Source: an uncultured Bacilli bacterium (lineage in GTDB: Bacteria > Bacillota_I > Bacilli_A > RFN20 > CAG-631). From it: DNA of 55,634 bases. This document shows positions 35,257 to 43,755 of the stretch, one piece after another; the stretch's first letter is position 1; each line of letters opens with the position of its first letter. Position numbers and translations under genes: made by a program. The notes beneath the pieces are model-generated. The model was not told the origin of the DNA. It did not search any database and was given only the letters and a program-made list of their open reading frames with translations. The stretch lies in NCBI GenBank assembly GCA_934215405.1, contig CAKPZU010000002.1:1-55634 (forward strand), written 5' to 3'.

Positions 35257-36195
35257 ATGAGTAAGTTAATTTCTATAATTGTTCCATGCTTTAATGAACA
35301 AGAAGCCCTACCAATTTTTTATGAAACCATTATTCCTTATTTAAATAGACTAAATACTGATTATGAAATATTATTTATTGATGATGGTTCAAAAGATAAT
35401 ACGCCAAATATTATAAAAGATATTGCAACTAATGATAAAAATATTAAATATATTATTTTTTCAAGAAACTTTGGCAAGGAGGCAGCAATGTATGCAGGAT
35501 TAAAAAATAGCAAAGGTGATTATGTTGCTGTTATGGATGTTGATTTACAAGACCCTCCAGAAAAACTTCTTGAAATGTATGACATTCTTGAAAATGAAGA
35601 CTATGATTGTGTAGCAACAAGAAGAGTAACTAGAAAAGGTGAACCAAAAATAAGATCATTCTTTGCTAGACAATTTTATAGATTAATTAATAAAATTTCC
35701 CAAACTGAAATAGTTGATGGTGCTCGCGATTATCGATTAATGAAAAGATGTATGGTTGATGCTATTTTAAAAATGAGTGAATATAATCGCTTCTCTAAAG
35801 GTATTTTTAGTTTTGTTGGCTTTAAAACAAAATGGCTTGAATATGAAAATATTCAAAGATGCGCTGGAGTTACTAAATGGAGCTTTAAAAAGCTATTTAT
35901 TTATGCAATTGAAGGAATTATAGCCTTTACCCTAGCACCACTTTATTTTATTATAAAGCTAGGATTATTCTTATTAGCTGCTGACTTTATCGCTTTATTA
36001 ACATTTATAGTTTTAGCAATTTGTAATATAAATTGCTTTAAAAGCTATGTCATATTAATTTTATGCTTAGCCTTCTTTACTGCAATTTTATTAATTTGTT
36101 TAGGAGTTGTTGCTTTATATCAAGCTAAAATTTATAGTGAAGTAAAAAATAGACCAATTTATATAGGAAAAGAGACAAATATAGAAAATGATTAA
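35257..36195 (+). CDS. GT2 polyprenyl-phosphate glycosyltransferase (CsbB/GtrB-like)
   Basis: 312 residues. The GT-A domain has SIIVPCFNEQEALP at the start, FIDDGSKDNTP and the metal-binding DVDLQDPPE (94-102), then RRVTRKGEP and YNRFSKGIFSFVGF. Two C-terminal membrane helices (about 225-255 and 262-290) are typical of DPM1/GtrB/CsbB enzymes that load a sugar onto undecaprenyl phosphate on the inner membrane face. The divergent yfhO would use that lipid-sugar outside. A flippase such as GtcA is not in the window. It overlaps the following CDF gene by 8 bp. Confidence 0.92.
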   Translation: MSKLISIIVPCFNEQEALPIFYETIIPYLNRLNTDYEILFIDDGSKDNTPNIIKDIATNDKNIKYIIFSRNFGKEAAMYAGLKNSKGDYVAVMDVDLQDPPEKLLEMYDILENEDYDCVATRRVTRKGEPKIRSFFARQFYRLINKISQTEIVDGARDYRLMKRCMVDAILKMSEYNRFSKGIFSFVGFKTKWLEYENIQRCAGVTKWSFKKLFIYAIEGIIAFTLAPLYFIIKLGLFLLAADFIALLTFIVLAICNINCFKSYVILILCLAFFTAILLICLGVVALYQAKIYSEVKNRPIYIGKETNIEND

Positions 36196-37402
36196 GTTCT
36201 TAGTAAAAAAATTTATAAAAAATTATGATGATGTTGAAAATGAATTAGTCCGTGAAAAATATGGCGTTTTAGGTGGAGTACTTGGCATTATTTGTAATCT
36301 ACTGTTATTTATTATTAAATTAGTAATAGGATTATTAGTCAATGCTATTGCTATCGTTTCTGATGCCTTTAATAATTTATCTGATTCTTTTTCTTCAATA
36401 GTTAGTGTAATATCAGCTAAGCTTTCAAATAAAAAGCCTGATAAGGAGCATCCATTTGGTCATGGTAGAATTGAGTATGTATCTACCCTTATAGTAGCTA
36501 TGATTATAGTTATCGTTGGCTTTGAGCTATTTATTACATCAGCGAAAAAAATACTTATTGGTATTCATTTAATTGATGGAATAATCGATACGTTAGCAAC
36601 TGGACCTTCTTTAATAATTTCAATAATTATTTTGGTTTTATCTTTATTTGTTAAGCTTTGGATGTATTATTATAATAAATATTTAGGAAATAAAATTAAT
36701 TCATCTATTTTAAAGGCTACTGCCGCTGATAGTATTTCTGATGTTTTAACATCCTTATCTATTATATTTGCAACCCTTATTGGCGGATTATTGTTAAAGG
36801 ATAATTATTTTTATTTAGATGGAGGAATAGGTATAGTAATTGCTATAATTATTTGTATAAATGGCTTTAAAATAGCTATTAATACAATTAGCGATTTACT
36901 TGGAAAGCCAGCTAGTAAGGAAGATATTGAAAAAATTAAAAATATTGTTTTAGCTAAAAAAGAAATAATTGGAATTCACGATTTAATGGTCCATAATTAT
37001 GGTGCTGGCAGAAAATTTGCTTCAGTACATGCTGAGGTTAATTCGAATTCCAATTTTATGGAAATACATGAAATAATTGATGAACTTGAACAAAAATGCT
37101 ATGAAAAAACACATATTGAGCTTGTTATTCATTTAGACCCAATTGATCTTGACTCAAAAGAGGTACAAGAAGCAAATAAGGTTATTGCTAATGTAATTGA
37201 AAAATATAGTGGTGTTTCCTATCATGATTTAAGAATAACAAATGGTAAGGAAAATATTAATGTTATATTTGATATTATTTTTCCATTCAATTATAAAATG
37301 GATGAAATTAAATATATACTTGATGAAATAAAAAAAGACGTAAAAAAAATCAATTCTAAGTACACCCTTGTAATTAGAATTGATCGTCCATTTGATAGTT
37401 AA
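36188..37402 (+). CDS. Cation diffusion facilitator, likely Mn2+ (or Fe2+) exporter
   Basis: 404 residues with six membrane helices (about 28-220) and a C-terminal cytoplasmic domain (about 225-400), longer than the usual ~300. The transport site reads N62-x3-D66 in helix 2 (NNLSD) and D181-x3-D185 in helix 5 (DSISD). To my knowledge this ND/DD pattern is that of MntE-like manganese exporters, while zinc CDFs have H or D with HxxxD. The loop motif HPFGHGRIEY is canonical. Start overlaps the GT2 gene by 8 bp; manganese is a cofactor of GT-A enzymes, so the link may be functional (inference). Confidence 0.9.
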   Translation: MIKFLVKKFIKNYDDVENELVREKYGVLGGVLGIICNLLLFIIKLVIGLLVNAIAIVSDAFNNLSDSFSSIVSVISAKLSNKKPDKEHPFGHGRIEYVSTLIVAMIIVIVGFELFITSAKKILIGIHLIDGIIDTLATGPSLIISIIILVLSLFVKLWMYYYNKYLGNKINSSILKATAADSISDVLTSLSIIFATLIGGLLLKDNYFYLDGGIGIVIAIIICINGFKIAINTISDLLGKPASKEDIEKIKNIVLAKKEIIGIHDLMVHNYGAGRKFASVHAEVNSNSNFMEIHEIIDELEQKCYEKTHIELVIHLDPIDLDSKEVQEANKVIANVIEKYSGVSYHDLRITNGKENINVIFDIIFPFNYKMDEIKYILDEIKKDVKKINSKYTLVIRIDRPFDS

Positions 37403-38109
37403 TTATTTTCTATTTTCTTACTTTTTATTATAAATGGTAAATGTAATAATGTCATTAAAACCATACCTGTTAAGACAAGTGATAAAAAGTAAATATACCA
37501 GCCATGATTTAAATTTAATATTGGTAAGCCATCTGCTGGTGGCCTTACTACAAAGAAAAAATTTGTATCATATATTTTTAAAGCGCCATTTCCCCATATC
37601 ATAATAAAGGCTAATGAAAGCAATGCTATAACATTTCTAAAATATGTTCTTAAATCTAAGCATACTTGCTTTGAAATAATTAAATATAAAGCATACCAAA
37701 CTAATATAGCATGGTAAATAAAGCATTGATATACCTCAGGATCTTTAAATGATACTCCACTTGTAGCAATTAATATAGCAAGTGTTCCTCCAATTATACC
37801 AATTGGTACAACAAAGCTTATTAGCTTATCCTTATATTTATCATTTTTAGAAAAAGCAATATAAAATATAACAAATATCAAAATAGAGCATAAATGAAGT
37901 GGTAATGCCGCAGGATCAATTACCATTCCTTTAGTAGTGCTGTCTATCATATGAGTTAATATTTTACTAATTTCACTAATTAATGCTACTATTGCCATAA
38001 TATATGAAGCAACCTTAATAGAAAATTTCTTCTTTAAAGCAACAAGTAATAATACAATAATTAATACTGCACAAATACCAAGCCAAATAAAATGATTAGT
38101 TGTAAACAT
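37399..38109 (-). CDS. YwaF-type integral membrane protein (TIGR02206-like)
   Basis: 236 residues with about seven membrane helices. Family features are the acidic-free LPLHLCSILIFVIFYIAF segment, the YHAILVWYALYLI helix and NHGWYIYFLSLVL near the end. Function unknown. The stop codon overlaps that of the convergent CDF gene: the shared TTAA gives both TAA stops. TTAGGAG precedes the ATG. It lies just beyond the hydrogenase operon terminator, so it is its own unit. Confidence 0.82.
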   Translation of the reverse strand: MFTTNHFIWLGICAVLIIVLLLVALKKKFSIKVASYIMAIVALISEISKILTHMIDSTTKGMVIDPAALPLHLCSILIFVIFYIAFSKNDKYKDKLISFVVPIGIIGGTLAILIATSGVSFKDPEVYQCFIYHAILVWYALYLIISKQVCLDLRTYFRNVIALLSLAFIMIWGNGALKIYDTNFFFVVRPPADGLPILNLNHGWYIYFLSLVLTGMVLMTLLHLPFIIKSKKIENN

Positions 38110-38128
38110 AAATAGTCTCCTAAAATTT

Positions 38129-38167
38129 AAAATAAAAGAAAGATTTTTAACGCCTTTCTTTTATTTT
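38129..38167 (-). terminator. Terminator of the rex-adhE-hydrogenase operon
   Basis: A perfect 14-bp stem (38129-38142 with 38154-38167, arm AAAATAAAAGAAAG) with an 11-nt loop; on the minus strand the T-rich arm is followed by AAATTTTAGG. It begins 12 bp after the hydrogenase stop. Confidence 0.8.
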
Positions 38168-38179
38168 AATATTATTATT

Positions 38180-39604
38180 TTATTTTTTCAATATAGATAT
38201 AGTTTCTAGAATTGTTTTTTCAAAGGCTTCCTTACCATATTTATCTACTTCTGCTTTATTTTTCTCACCATGAGTTAAACATCCAGCACCGCCAATACAG
38301 CCACCAATACATGCCATACCTTCAATAAAGTTAGCATCAAGGGTATTTCTAGATTTTTGAAGCAACGCTTGACGGCAAGCCTCAATTCCATCACATGGAA
38401 CAGCCTTTAAATCAAATTGAATATTTTGTTCAAGTAAGCCTTCTTTTACAGCATCAGATAAGCCTCCACTTCTAGCAAAAATTCTTCCATAATAAGAAGC
38501 ATTATCTAATACATCTAAATCAAGAGTCGTAATATCAATATCCTTACTATCAAATAAAGCCTGTAATTCTTCAAAGGTAATTACTGAATCAACATACGGC
38601 TTAACCTCATCCTTTAATATTTCAGCCTTTTTAGCAGTACATGGTCCAATAAATACTACCTTACAAGCTCCTTCATGCTCTTTAATATATTTAGCAATTG
38701 TACCCATAGGCGATAAATTATGAGATACATATTGCTTTAAATCAGGGAATGTTTTTTCAATATATGCAACAAATGCTGGGCAGCAAGAACTAGTTAAAAA
38801 TCCTTTTTCTGCTAATTCTACTGATTCTTTTTGAGCAACCATATCAGCACCAAGTGCAGCTTCAATTACTGTATAGAAGCCAAGCTTTTTAAGTCCTGTA
38901 ATTACTTGTCCTAACTTAGCATATGTAAATTGACTTGAAATAGATGGAGCAACAACAGCAAATACCTTATAGGCTGTATTGTTATTACTCTTCTTTAGCA
39001 TATCAATTACATTTAAAATGTATGACTTATCCATTATAGCACCAAATGGACATTGATATACACAAGCGCCACATGAAATACATTTATTATTGTCAATGCA
39101 TGCTTGCTTTTCATCACCCATGCTAATTGCTTTTATTTTACAAGCAGTTTCACATGGCCTTTTATAATTGTGAATAGCGCTATAAGGACAAACACGAGCA
39201 CACATTCCACATTCCTTACATTTACTCTTATCAATATGAGCAACGTGATTTTCATCAAATGTAATTGCTCCAAATCTACAAGCATCCTCACATCTATGGG
39301 CTAAACAACCTCGACATGCATTAGTTACCTCATATCCACCCATTGGACATTCATCACAAGCTATATCAATAACTTCAATAACGTTGGGATTTTCAGTATT
39401 TCCGCCCATTGCAAGTTTTACACGTTCAGCTAAAATAGCTCTTTCCTTATAAACACAGCAACGCATTGTTGGAATTTTTCCAGGTACGATTCTTTTAGGA
39501 ATATCAATAGCTGTTGTGGCTAATTTATCTTCCCAGGCATCTTTTGCAACCTCGCGAAGTACTCTATATTTCAATAATTGTACTTTTGTATCAAATTTCC
39601 TCAT
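38180..39604 (-). CDS. Monomeric [FeFe] hydrogenase, group B-like
   Basis: 474 residues. It should reduce protons to H2 or oxidise H2 with ferredoxin, in the cytoplasm. The N-terminal part holds many Fe-S cysteines: CDECPMGG and ACRGCLAHRCEDACR (82-109), CKECGMCARVCP (129-140) and CISCGACVYQCP (175-186). The H-cluster motifs are L1 TSSCCPAF (271-278), L2 GPCTAKKAE (320-328) and L3 FIEGMACIGGCIGGAG (427-442). The L3 ending and the extra N-terminal cysteines are those of the 'B1' monomeric group rather than classical HydA. Maturases HydE, HydF and HydG are not in the window. AGGAGG precedes the ATG; it is the last gene of the operon. Confidence 0.93.
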   Translation of the reverse strand: MRKFDTKVQLLKYRVLREVAKDAWEDKLATTAIDIPKRIVPGKIPTMRCCVYKERAILAERVKLAMGGNTENPNVIEVIDIACDECPMGGYEVTNACRGCLAHRCEDACRFGAITFDENHVAHIDKSKCKECGMCARVCPYSAIHNYKRPCETACKIKAISMGDEKQACIDNNKCISCGACVYQCPFGAIMDKSYILNVIDMLKKSNNNTAYKVFAVVAPSISSQFTYAKLGQVITGLKKLGFYTVIEAALGADMVAQKESVELAEKGFLTSSCCPAFVAYIEKTFPDLKQYVSHNLSPMGTIAKYIKEHEGACKVVFIGPCTAKKAEILKDEVKPYVDSVITFEELQALFDSKDIDITTLDLDVLDNASYYGRIFARSGGLSDAVKEGLLEQNIQFDLKAVPCDGIEACRQALLQKSRNTLDANFIEGMACIGGCIGGAGCLTHGEKNKAEVDKYGKEAFEKTILETISILKK

Positions 39605-39615
39605 TTTTCTTCCTC

Positions 39616-40788
39616 CTAAAAGTAACTAATTTTAACTTTCTTTCCCATTTGTCTTAAGCATTTTGATAAATCCTCAACTAAATTCATTTTAATACTAAAA
39701 TTAATTGGAAGATTAGGATTTTGATGAGCCGGATTAATAGCTCTACCTACATAAAAGTTAATATCAGTTGCTTCCTCAAACAACAATCTTGCGATAAGTG
39801 AAGCCCCATCATGTCCATAGCTCCACTTTTCATAATATTTATTTTCTCTTAATGAATCCTTAGCATATTCAAGAACCTTATTAATAGTAATAACACCTTC
39901 AGTTACTAAATCAACGCCTTCTATTTCAGCAATTGGAGGAACATCGCTTTCAACATATTGTAAGCTAGCCTTAATAGGCTTGTTTAAATACTTGGCAACT
40001 AATGATGATGTAGTTCCACCACAAACAATATGCTTTCCTTCCTTTGAGAAGAATAAAGCCATCATTTTGTTTGTATCATCCTTGTTAGCTGAAGGGCCAA
40101 ACAAAATATTCATTGGAACCCTTTGCTTTAATTTAATAACACAAGCAGTAGCATCATCACCAGGCTTATAACCATATAGCTTATTACATTCATCAACTAA
40201 AATAGTTGCATATGTTTTAGCACTATAGCCAGTTGGAGCTATTGCCTCCATAAAGGAAATAATATCTTCTCTTTTCCAGCCTAAATTATATTTAATTCCA
40301 AGTCCAGCATGAGGACAACCATCACTCATAGCAATAATTAAGTCACCCTCATATAGCTTAATATTTGATTTATAAATCTTTTTCCCACCAATAGTCATTT
40401 CAGTTTTTGAATAATCATAATTAACATTATCTCTTAATAAAATAACCTGTGGATTATCATATTGAATAATTTCAGCTTCTTTATTATCAATTATATGAAT
40501 AATTGTAAATGTTGAATAAGCAACACCTCTTACTGAACAAATTGGTAATGTGGCTGCAACTGTTTCAACACAATCCTCAAGTGATAAGCCTTCAGCCATT
40601 AAGGTTGAAATAATTTTTGAGGTTAATGTTGATAAAATACTAGCTTTAACACCACTGCCAAGTCCATCTGCTAAAACCACAACTGTTGAATCTTCATTTT
40701 TTTCGATAACATCTACGTGATCACCACATAGCTGTTCTCCACTATGGTTAATACTTTTATAACCTATATCAACGCATAAATCATTCAT
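39616..40788 (-). CDS. SpoIIE-type PP2C serine phosphatase paired with HydS
   Basis: 390 residues. The PP2C core is clear: CGDHVDVIEK, VVLADGLGSGVKASILSTL (metal Asp41), IIAMSDGCPHAG and a GDDATACVIKL end. The C-terminal part (about 225-390) is an extra domain with VPMNILFGPSANKDD, IVCGGTTSSLVAKYL and FYVGRAINPAHQNP, of unknown role. Such phosphatases are typical partners of sensory [FeFe] hydrogenases and are thought to pass the H2 signal on through serine dephosphorylation. It overlaps the hydS end by 8 bp. Confidence 0.9.
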   Translation of the reverse strand: MNDLCVDIGYKSINHSGEQLCGDHVDVIEKNEDSTVVVLADGLGSGVKASILSTLTSKIISTLMAEGLSLEDCVETVAATLPICSVRGVAYSTFTIIHIIDNKEAEIIQYDNPQVILLRDNVNYDYSKTEMTIGGKKIYKSNIKLYEGDLIIAMSDGCPHAGLGIKYNLGWKREDIISFMEAIAPTGYSAKTYATILVDECNKLYGYKPGDDATACVIKLKQRVPMNILFGPSANKDDTNKMMALFFSKEGKHIVCGGTTSSLVAKYLNKPIKASLQYVESDVPPIAEIEGVDLVTEGVITINKVLEYAKDSLRENKYYEKWSYGHDGASLIARLLFEEATDINFYVGRAINPAHQNPNLPINFSIKMNLVEDLSKCLRQMGKKVKISYF

Positions 40789-42457
40789 TTGAAATTGACT
40801 CCTTTAGCTTTGTTAAAGCAATTTTTGTTTCAGCAGCAGTTTCACCAAGAAGTGAAGCTATTTCTTGAACAATTCTCATTTGCTTATCAACAACCTTATC
40901 AGCAATTTCAACTGTTTGACGACTTATATTTTCTTTCTTTTCTTTTTCATTTTCTTCATCTGTCACATCACGAATAATACAAATAAGCAAGTGATATGTC
41001 TTATCATGAATTATTGTTTGTTCAACATATTTTTGATACTCAGTTAAATAAACTCTATTGTTTCTTACTTCTCCTTTATCTTCTAAAACATCTAAAAATA
41101 AAGAAGGGTCTAAAATTCTAACAACTGGTTCTCCTAATACATCAGAAGCTGAATTAATATTCATAATTCTTCTTGCTGCAGCATTAATTTGTTGAACCTC
41201 TAGGCTTTCATTTAATACTAATAAGCCATTTGGAGTATTATTAACTATACAATCAGAAAAGCTTTCAGCCTTCTCCTTTAAATATGGTAGACACATAGAA
41301 ATTTCAGCCTTACCTTGTAAAATAGCGATGGCCTTTTCACGACAAGTATCATAACCACATGAGCCACAATTTAATTCATCCTCTTTTTTAATTTTTCCCA
41401 TTTGACGTAAAACAGAGTTAATTTCCATTTCAGTTGGCTGAACTAGCTTTTTAGGAATTGGAGCAAATTGCTTTTTAACCTCATAGCTATTGGGTTGTAA
41501 TACTTGGAAATCCTTCTTTCCGGCATATTTTGAAATAGCAATATAATCCTTTACTAAAGAATGGTGCTGCTTTTCAATAATAGGGCCAGCAATGCAGCTT
41601 CCTACACAAGCAGACATTTCAATAAAGCAATTATGAATTAAGCCATTAGCTAAATCCTTTAAGGTTGAAATACAATTTTCAACGCCATCAATTGCTAAAT
41701 AAGTGTATTTTTTATTTTCTTTGGCCATTGTCTTTAAAATGCCACCAGTAGTTGGGAAAAATCTTGTTAATGTTTGATCATTATTATCAAGATTTTCTTT
41801 TAATTCAATATTTCTTTCATTTAACCATTTTGTTAATTCTTCAAATGTTAAAACAGCATCAACAATTCCTTCATAATATTCAGCCTCATCCTTTTTAGCA
41901 ACACAAGGGCCAATGAAAACAACCTTAGCATTTGGTATTCTTTTTTTAATATCTAATGCGTGTGCCTGCATTGGTGATAAAACATCAGCTAAATATGGAA
42001 GTTGCTGTGGAAAATATTTTTGAATTAGTAAATTAATAGAGTGACAGCAAGATGATATTACTACATCTCTATCCTCTTCATTTAAAATTCGATCATATTC
42101 TTTTTTTACAATTGTTGCCCCAATGGCTGTTTCTTCAACATCATAAAAGCCAAGTTGCTTTAAAGCATTTCTCATACCATTAATTCCAACATTTTCATAA
42201 TTAACAGCAAAAGAAGGAGCAAGGCTTACAACAATTGGATTATCAAGCTGAAGTAAAACCTTAACCTTTTCTATTTCACTTGTAATTTCTTTTGCATTTT
42301 GTGGGCAAACGACAAAACAATGACCACATAAAATGCATTCATTGTTTATAATATGAGCTTGATTAGCAGAAAATCTAATTGATTTAACTGGACAATGACG
42401 AATACATTTATAACAATTTTTACAATTAGATTTTTTTAATGTCAAACAATTAGACAT
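40781..42457 (-). CDS. Sensory [FeFe] hydrogenase with PAS domain (HydS, group C-like)
   Basis: 558 residues. A double ferredoxin (CKNCYKCIRHCP, CILCGHCFVVCP; 12-52) is followed by an H-cluster domain with variant motifs: L1 ISSCCHSI (134-141, His in place of the usual Pro), L2 GPCVAKKDE (183-191) and L3 FIEMSACVGSCIAGP (278-292). A [4Fe-4S] module (C364, C367, C372, C389) links to a PAS domain (about 400-500) and a helical tail (505-558). There is no kinase domain. This is the layout of H2- or redox-sensing hydrogenases; output probably goes through the overlapping SpoIIE-type phosphatase. Confidence 0.92.
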   Translation of the reverse strand: MSNCLTLKKSNCKNCYKCIRHCPVKSIRFSANQAHIINNECILCGHCFVVCPQNAKEITSEIEKVKVLLQLDNPIVVSLAPSFAVNYENVGINGMRNALKQLGFYDVEETAIGATIVKKEYDRILNEEDRDVVISSCCHSINLLIQKYFPQQLPYLADVLSPMQAHALDIKKRIPNAKVVFIGPCVAKKDEAEYYEGIVDAVLTFEELTKWLNERNIELKENLDNNDQTLTRFFPTTGGILKTMAKENKKYTYLAIDGVENCISTLKDLANGLIHNCFIEMSACVGSCIAGPIIEKQHHSLVKDYIAISKYAGKKDFQVLQPNSYEVKKQFAPIPKKLVQPTEMEINSVLRQMGKIKKEDELNCGSCGYDTCREKAIAILQGKAEISMCLPYLKEKAESFSDCIVNNTPNGLLVLNESLEVQQINAAARRIMNINSASDVLGEPVVRILDPSLFLDVLEDKGEVRNNRVYLTEYQKYVEQTIIHDKTYHLLICIIRDVTDEENEKEKKENISRQTVEIADKVVDKQMRIVQEIASLLGETAAETKIALTKLKESISNE

Positions 42458-42470
42458 AATTATCTCCTTT

Positions 42471-42725
42471 TTAATTACCTAAAATAGGTAGAATTTTATC
42501 ATGCCAAAACATTTCAAAATTTTCTTTATTAATACCAGTATAAGTGCAACCATTGACTTCAATGGTTACACCTACACGATTACACTTTCCTAAGCAGAAG
42601 CTACCAGAAAGCTCAATTTTATCTTTCAAATTACCATTTTCAATTTTCTTTAGAATCATATCAATTAATTCCTCGGAGCCTTTTAAATGGCATGAACTAC
42701 CAACACAAATCTTAACTTCAACCAT
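42471..42725 (-). CDS. [2Fe-2S] thioredoxin-fold ferredoxin (copy 2)
   Basis: 84 residues. Cysteines 7, 12, 44 and 48 (ICVGSSCHLKGS and SFCLGKCN) match the NuoE/HydC-type [2Fe-2S] ligand pattern. The copy next to it is about the same size with the same cysteine positions, so they arose by tandem duplication. Likely an electron carrier to or from the hydrogenases. Two bp separate the genes. Confidence 0.88.
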   Translation of the reverse strand: MVEVKICVGSSCHLKGSEELIDMILKKIENGNLKDKIELSGSFCLGKCNRVGVTIEVNGCTYTGINKENFEMFWHDKILPILGN

Positions 42726-42727
42726 TT

Positions 42728-42970
42728 TTATACTCTTGGTAAAACTTCTTTTTCAAAGAAATCCTTAACTGTTTCAGGGCTTACTGAAAATAATTCATCA
42801 TTTACAGTAACACAAACACCTTGTTGACATTTACCCATACAGAATGTTCCACCAAGTTCAACTTTATCTTTTAAATTGTTTTTAGCAATTAAATATTGTA
42901 ATTGCTCAACTACTTGACGAGAACCTTTAATGTGACATGAACTACCAATACAAATTGTTACCTTTACCAT
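42728..42970 (-). CDS. [2Fe-2S] thioredoxin-fold ferredoxin (copy 1)
   Basis: 80 residues with cysteines 7, 12, 44 and 48 (ICIGSSCHIKGS and TFCMGKCQ) in the NuoE-like pattern. It differs from the downstream copy most in the C-terminal third, which suggests different partners (for example one for the sensor, one for the catalytic enzyme; inference). Preceded by a GGAG site; 17 bp after the phosphotransferase gene. Confidence 0.88.
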   Translation of the reverse strand: MVKVTICIGSSCHIKGSRQVVEQLQYLIAKNNLKDKVELGGTFCMGKCQQGVCVTVNDELFSVSPETVKDFFEKEVLPRV

Positions 42971-42987
42971 TTTATTTGCTCCTTTAA

Positions 42988-43737
42988 TTATTCATAATCA
43001 ACAACTTTAGCCCAAGATAATAGGAATTCACGTTCTTCCTTATTACCTTTTACTGATTGAGATGCAGCAACGATTGGCATCCATTTTTGGATGTATTGCT
43101 TTGCTGTATTTGTCTTCTTGCAGAATAAATCTAAATATTCATTAGCGCCATCAATATCGCCAGCTAACCAGAATAATAAGTATGTTCTAGCTACATCAGC
43201 TGAAGCATTACCTTGAGTTGCATGAGACCAGTCTGTAACATATGCCTTACCATCATCACCAATAATGATATTTGATGGATTAAAGTCACCATGGCATAGC
43301 TTAGTGTGCTTTGGCATACCTTCAAGACGAGAATGTAAATCATAACGAGTTGTAGCATCTAAATCAGCTTGAGAGATTTTTCTATTCATTTTATCTTTAA
43401 GCTTAGTTAATAATGGACAGCTCTTAGATTGAACTTCAATTTGTAAATCAACAAATAATTCTAGATATTCATGCTTCTTTTCTGGGTTTTCTTTCATTAA
43501 TCTTTCAAGTGTTTTACCACTAATATAATTAGATACGATAGCCCATTTTCCATCAATAGTAGTTACCTCTTTTACATGAGGAATGTTTAAGCCAGTTTCT
43601 TCAACACGTGCTTGATTTAAAGCCTCATTTAAAATATCAGCTTTAGAAAAATCACTGTCAAAGACCTTAATGTAATTATCGCCGTCACGGTAAATAGTTT
43701 TATTATTTCTTACGGCAATTACTCTATCTAAGTTCAT
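42988..43737 (-). CDS. APH/choline-kinase-like phosphotransferase (TIGR02172-like)
   Basis: 249 residues. The kinase core is recognisable: WAIVSNYISGKTLERLM (hinge), KLCHGDFNPSNIIIGDDG (catalytic loop, Brenner motif) and YVTDWSHATQGN (metal Asp). The N-lobe is short. Substrate unknown; these proteins are often called aminoglycoside phosphotransferases, but a small-molecule or sugar kinase is at least as likely. It lies between adhE and the ferredoxin genes in one operon, an unexplained position. Confidence 0.85.
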   Translation of the reverse strand: MNLDRVIAVRNNKTIYRDGDNYIKVFDSDFSKADILNEALNQARVEETGLNIPHVKEVTTIDGKWAIVSNYISGKTLERLMKENPEKKHEYLELFVDLQIEVQSKSCPLLTKLKDKMNRKISQADLDATTRYDLHSRLEGMPKHTKLCHGDFNPSNIIIGDDGKAYVTDWSHATQGNASADVARTYLLFWLAGDIDGANEYLDLFCKKTNTAKQYIQKWMPIVAASQSVKGNKEEREFLLSWAKVVDYE

Positions 43738-43755
43738 ATTTATGCCTCCTTAAAA

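Noticed and set aside
42988..43737. Aminoglycoside resistance gene
   Set aside because: The APH-type fold is clear, but its place in a fermentation operon and the generic motifs give no support for antibiotic specificity.
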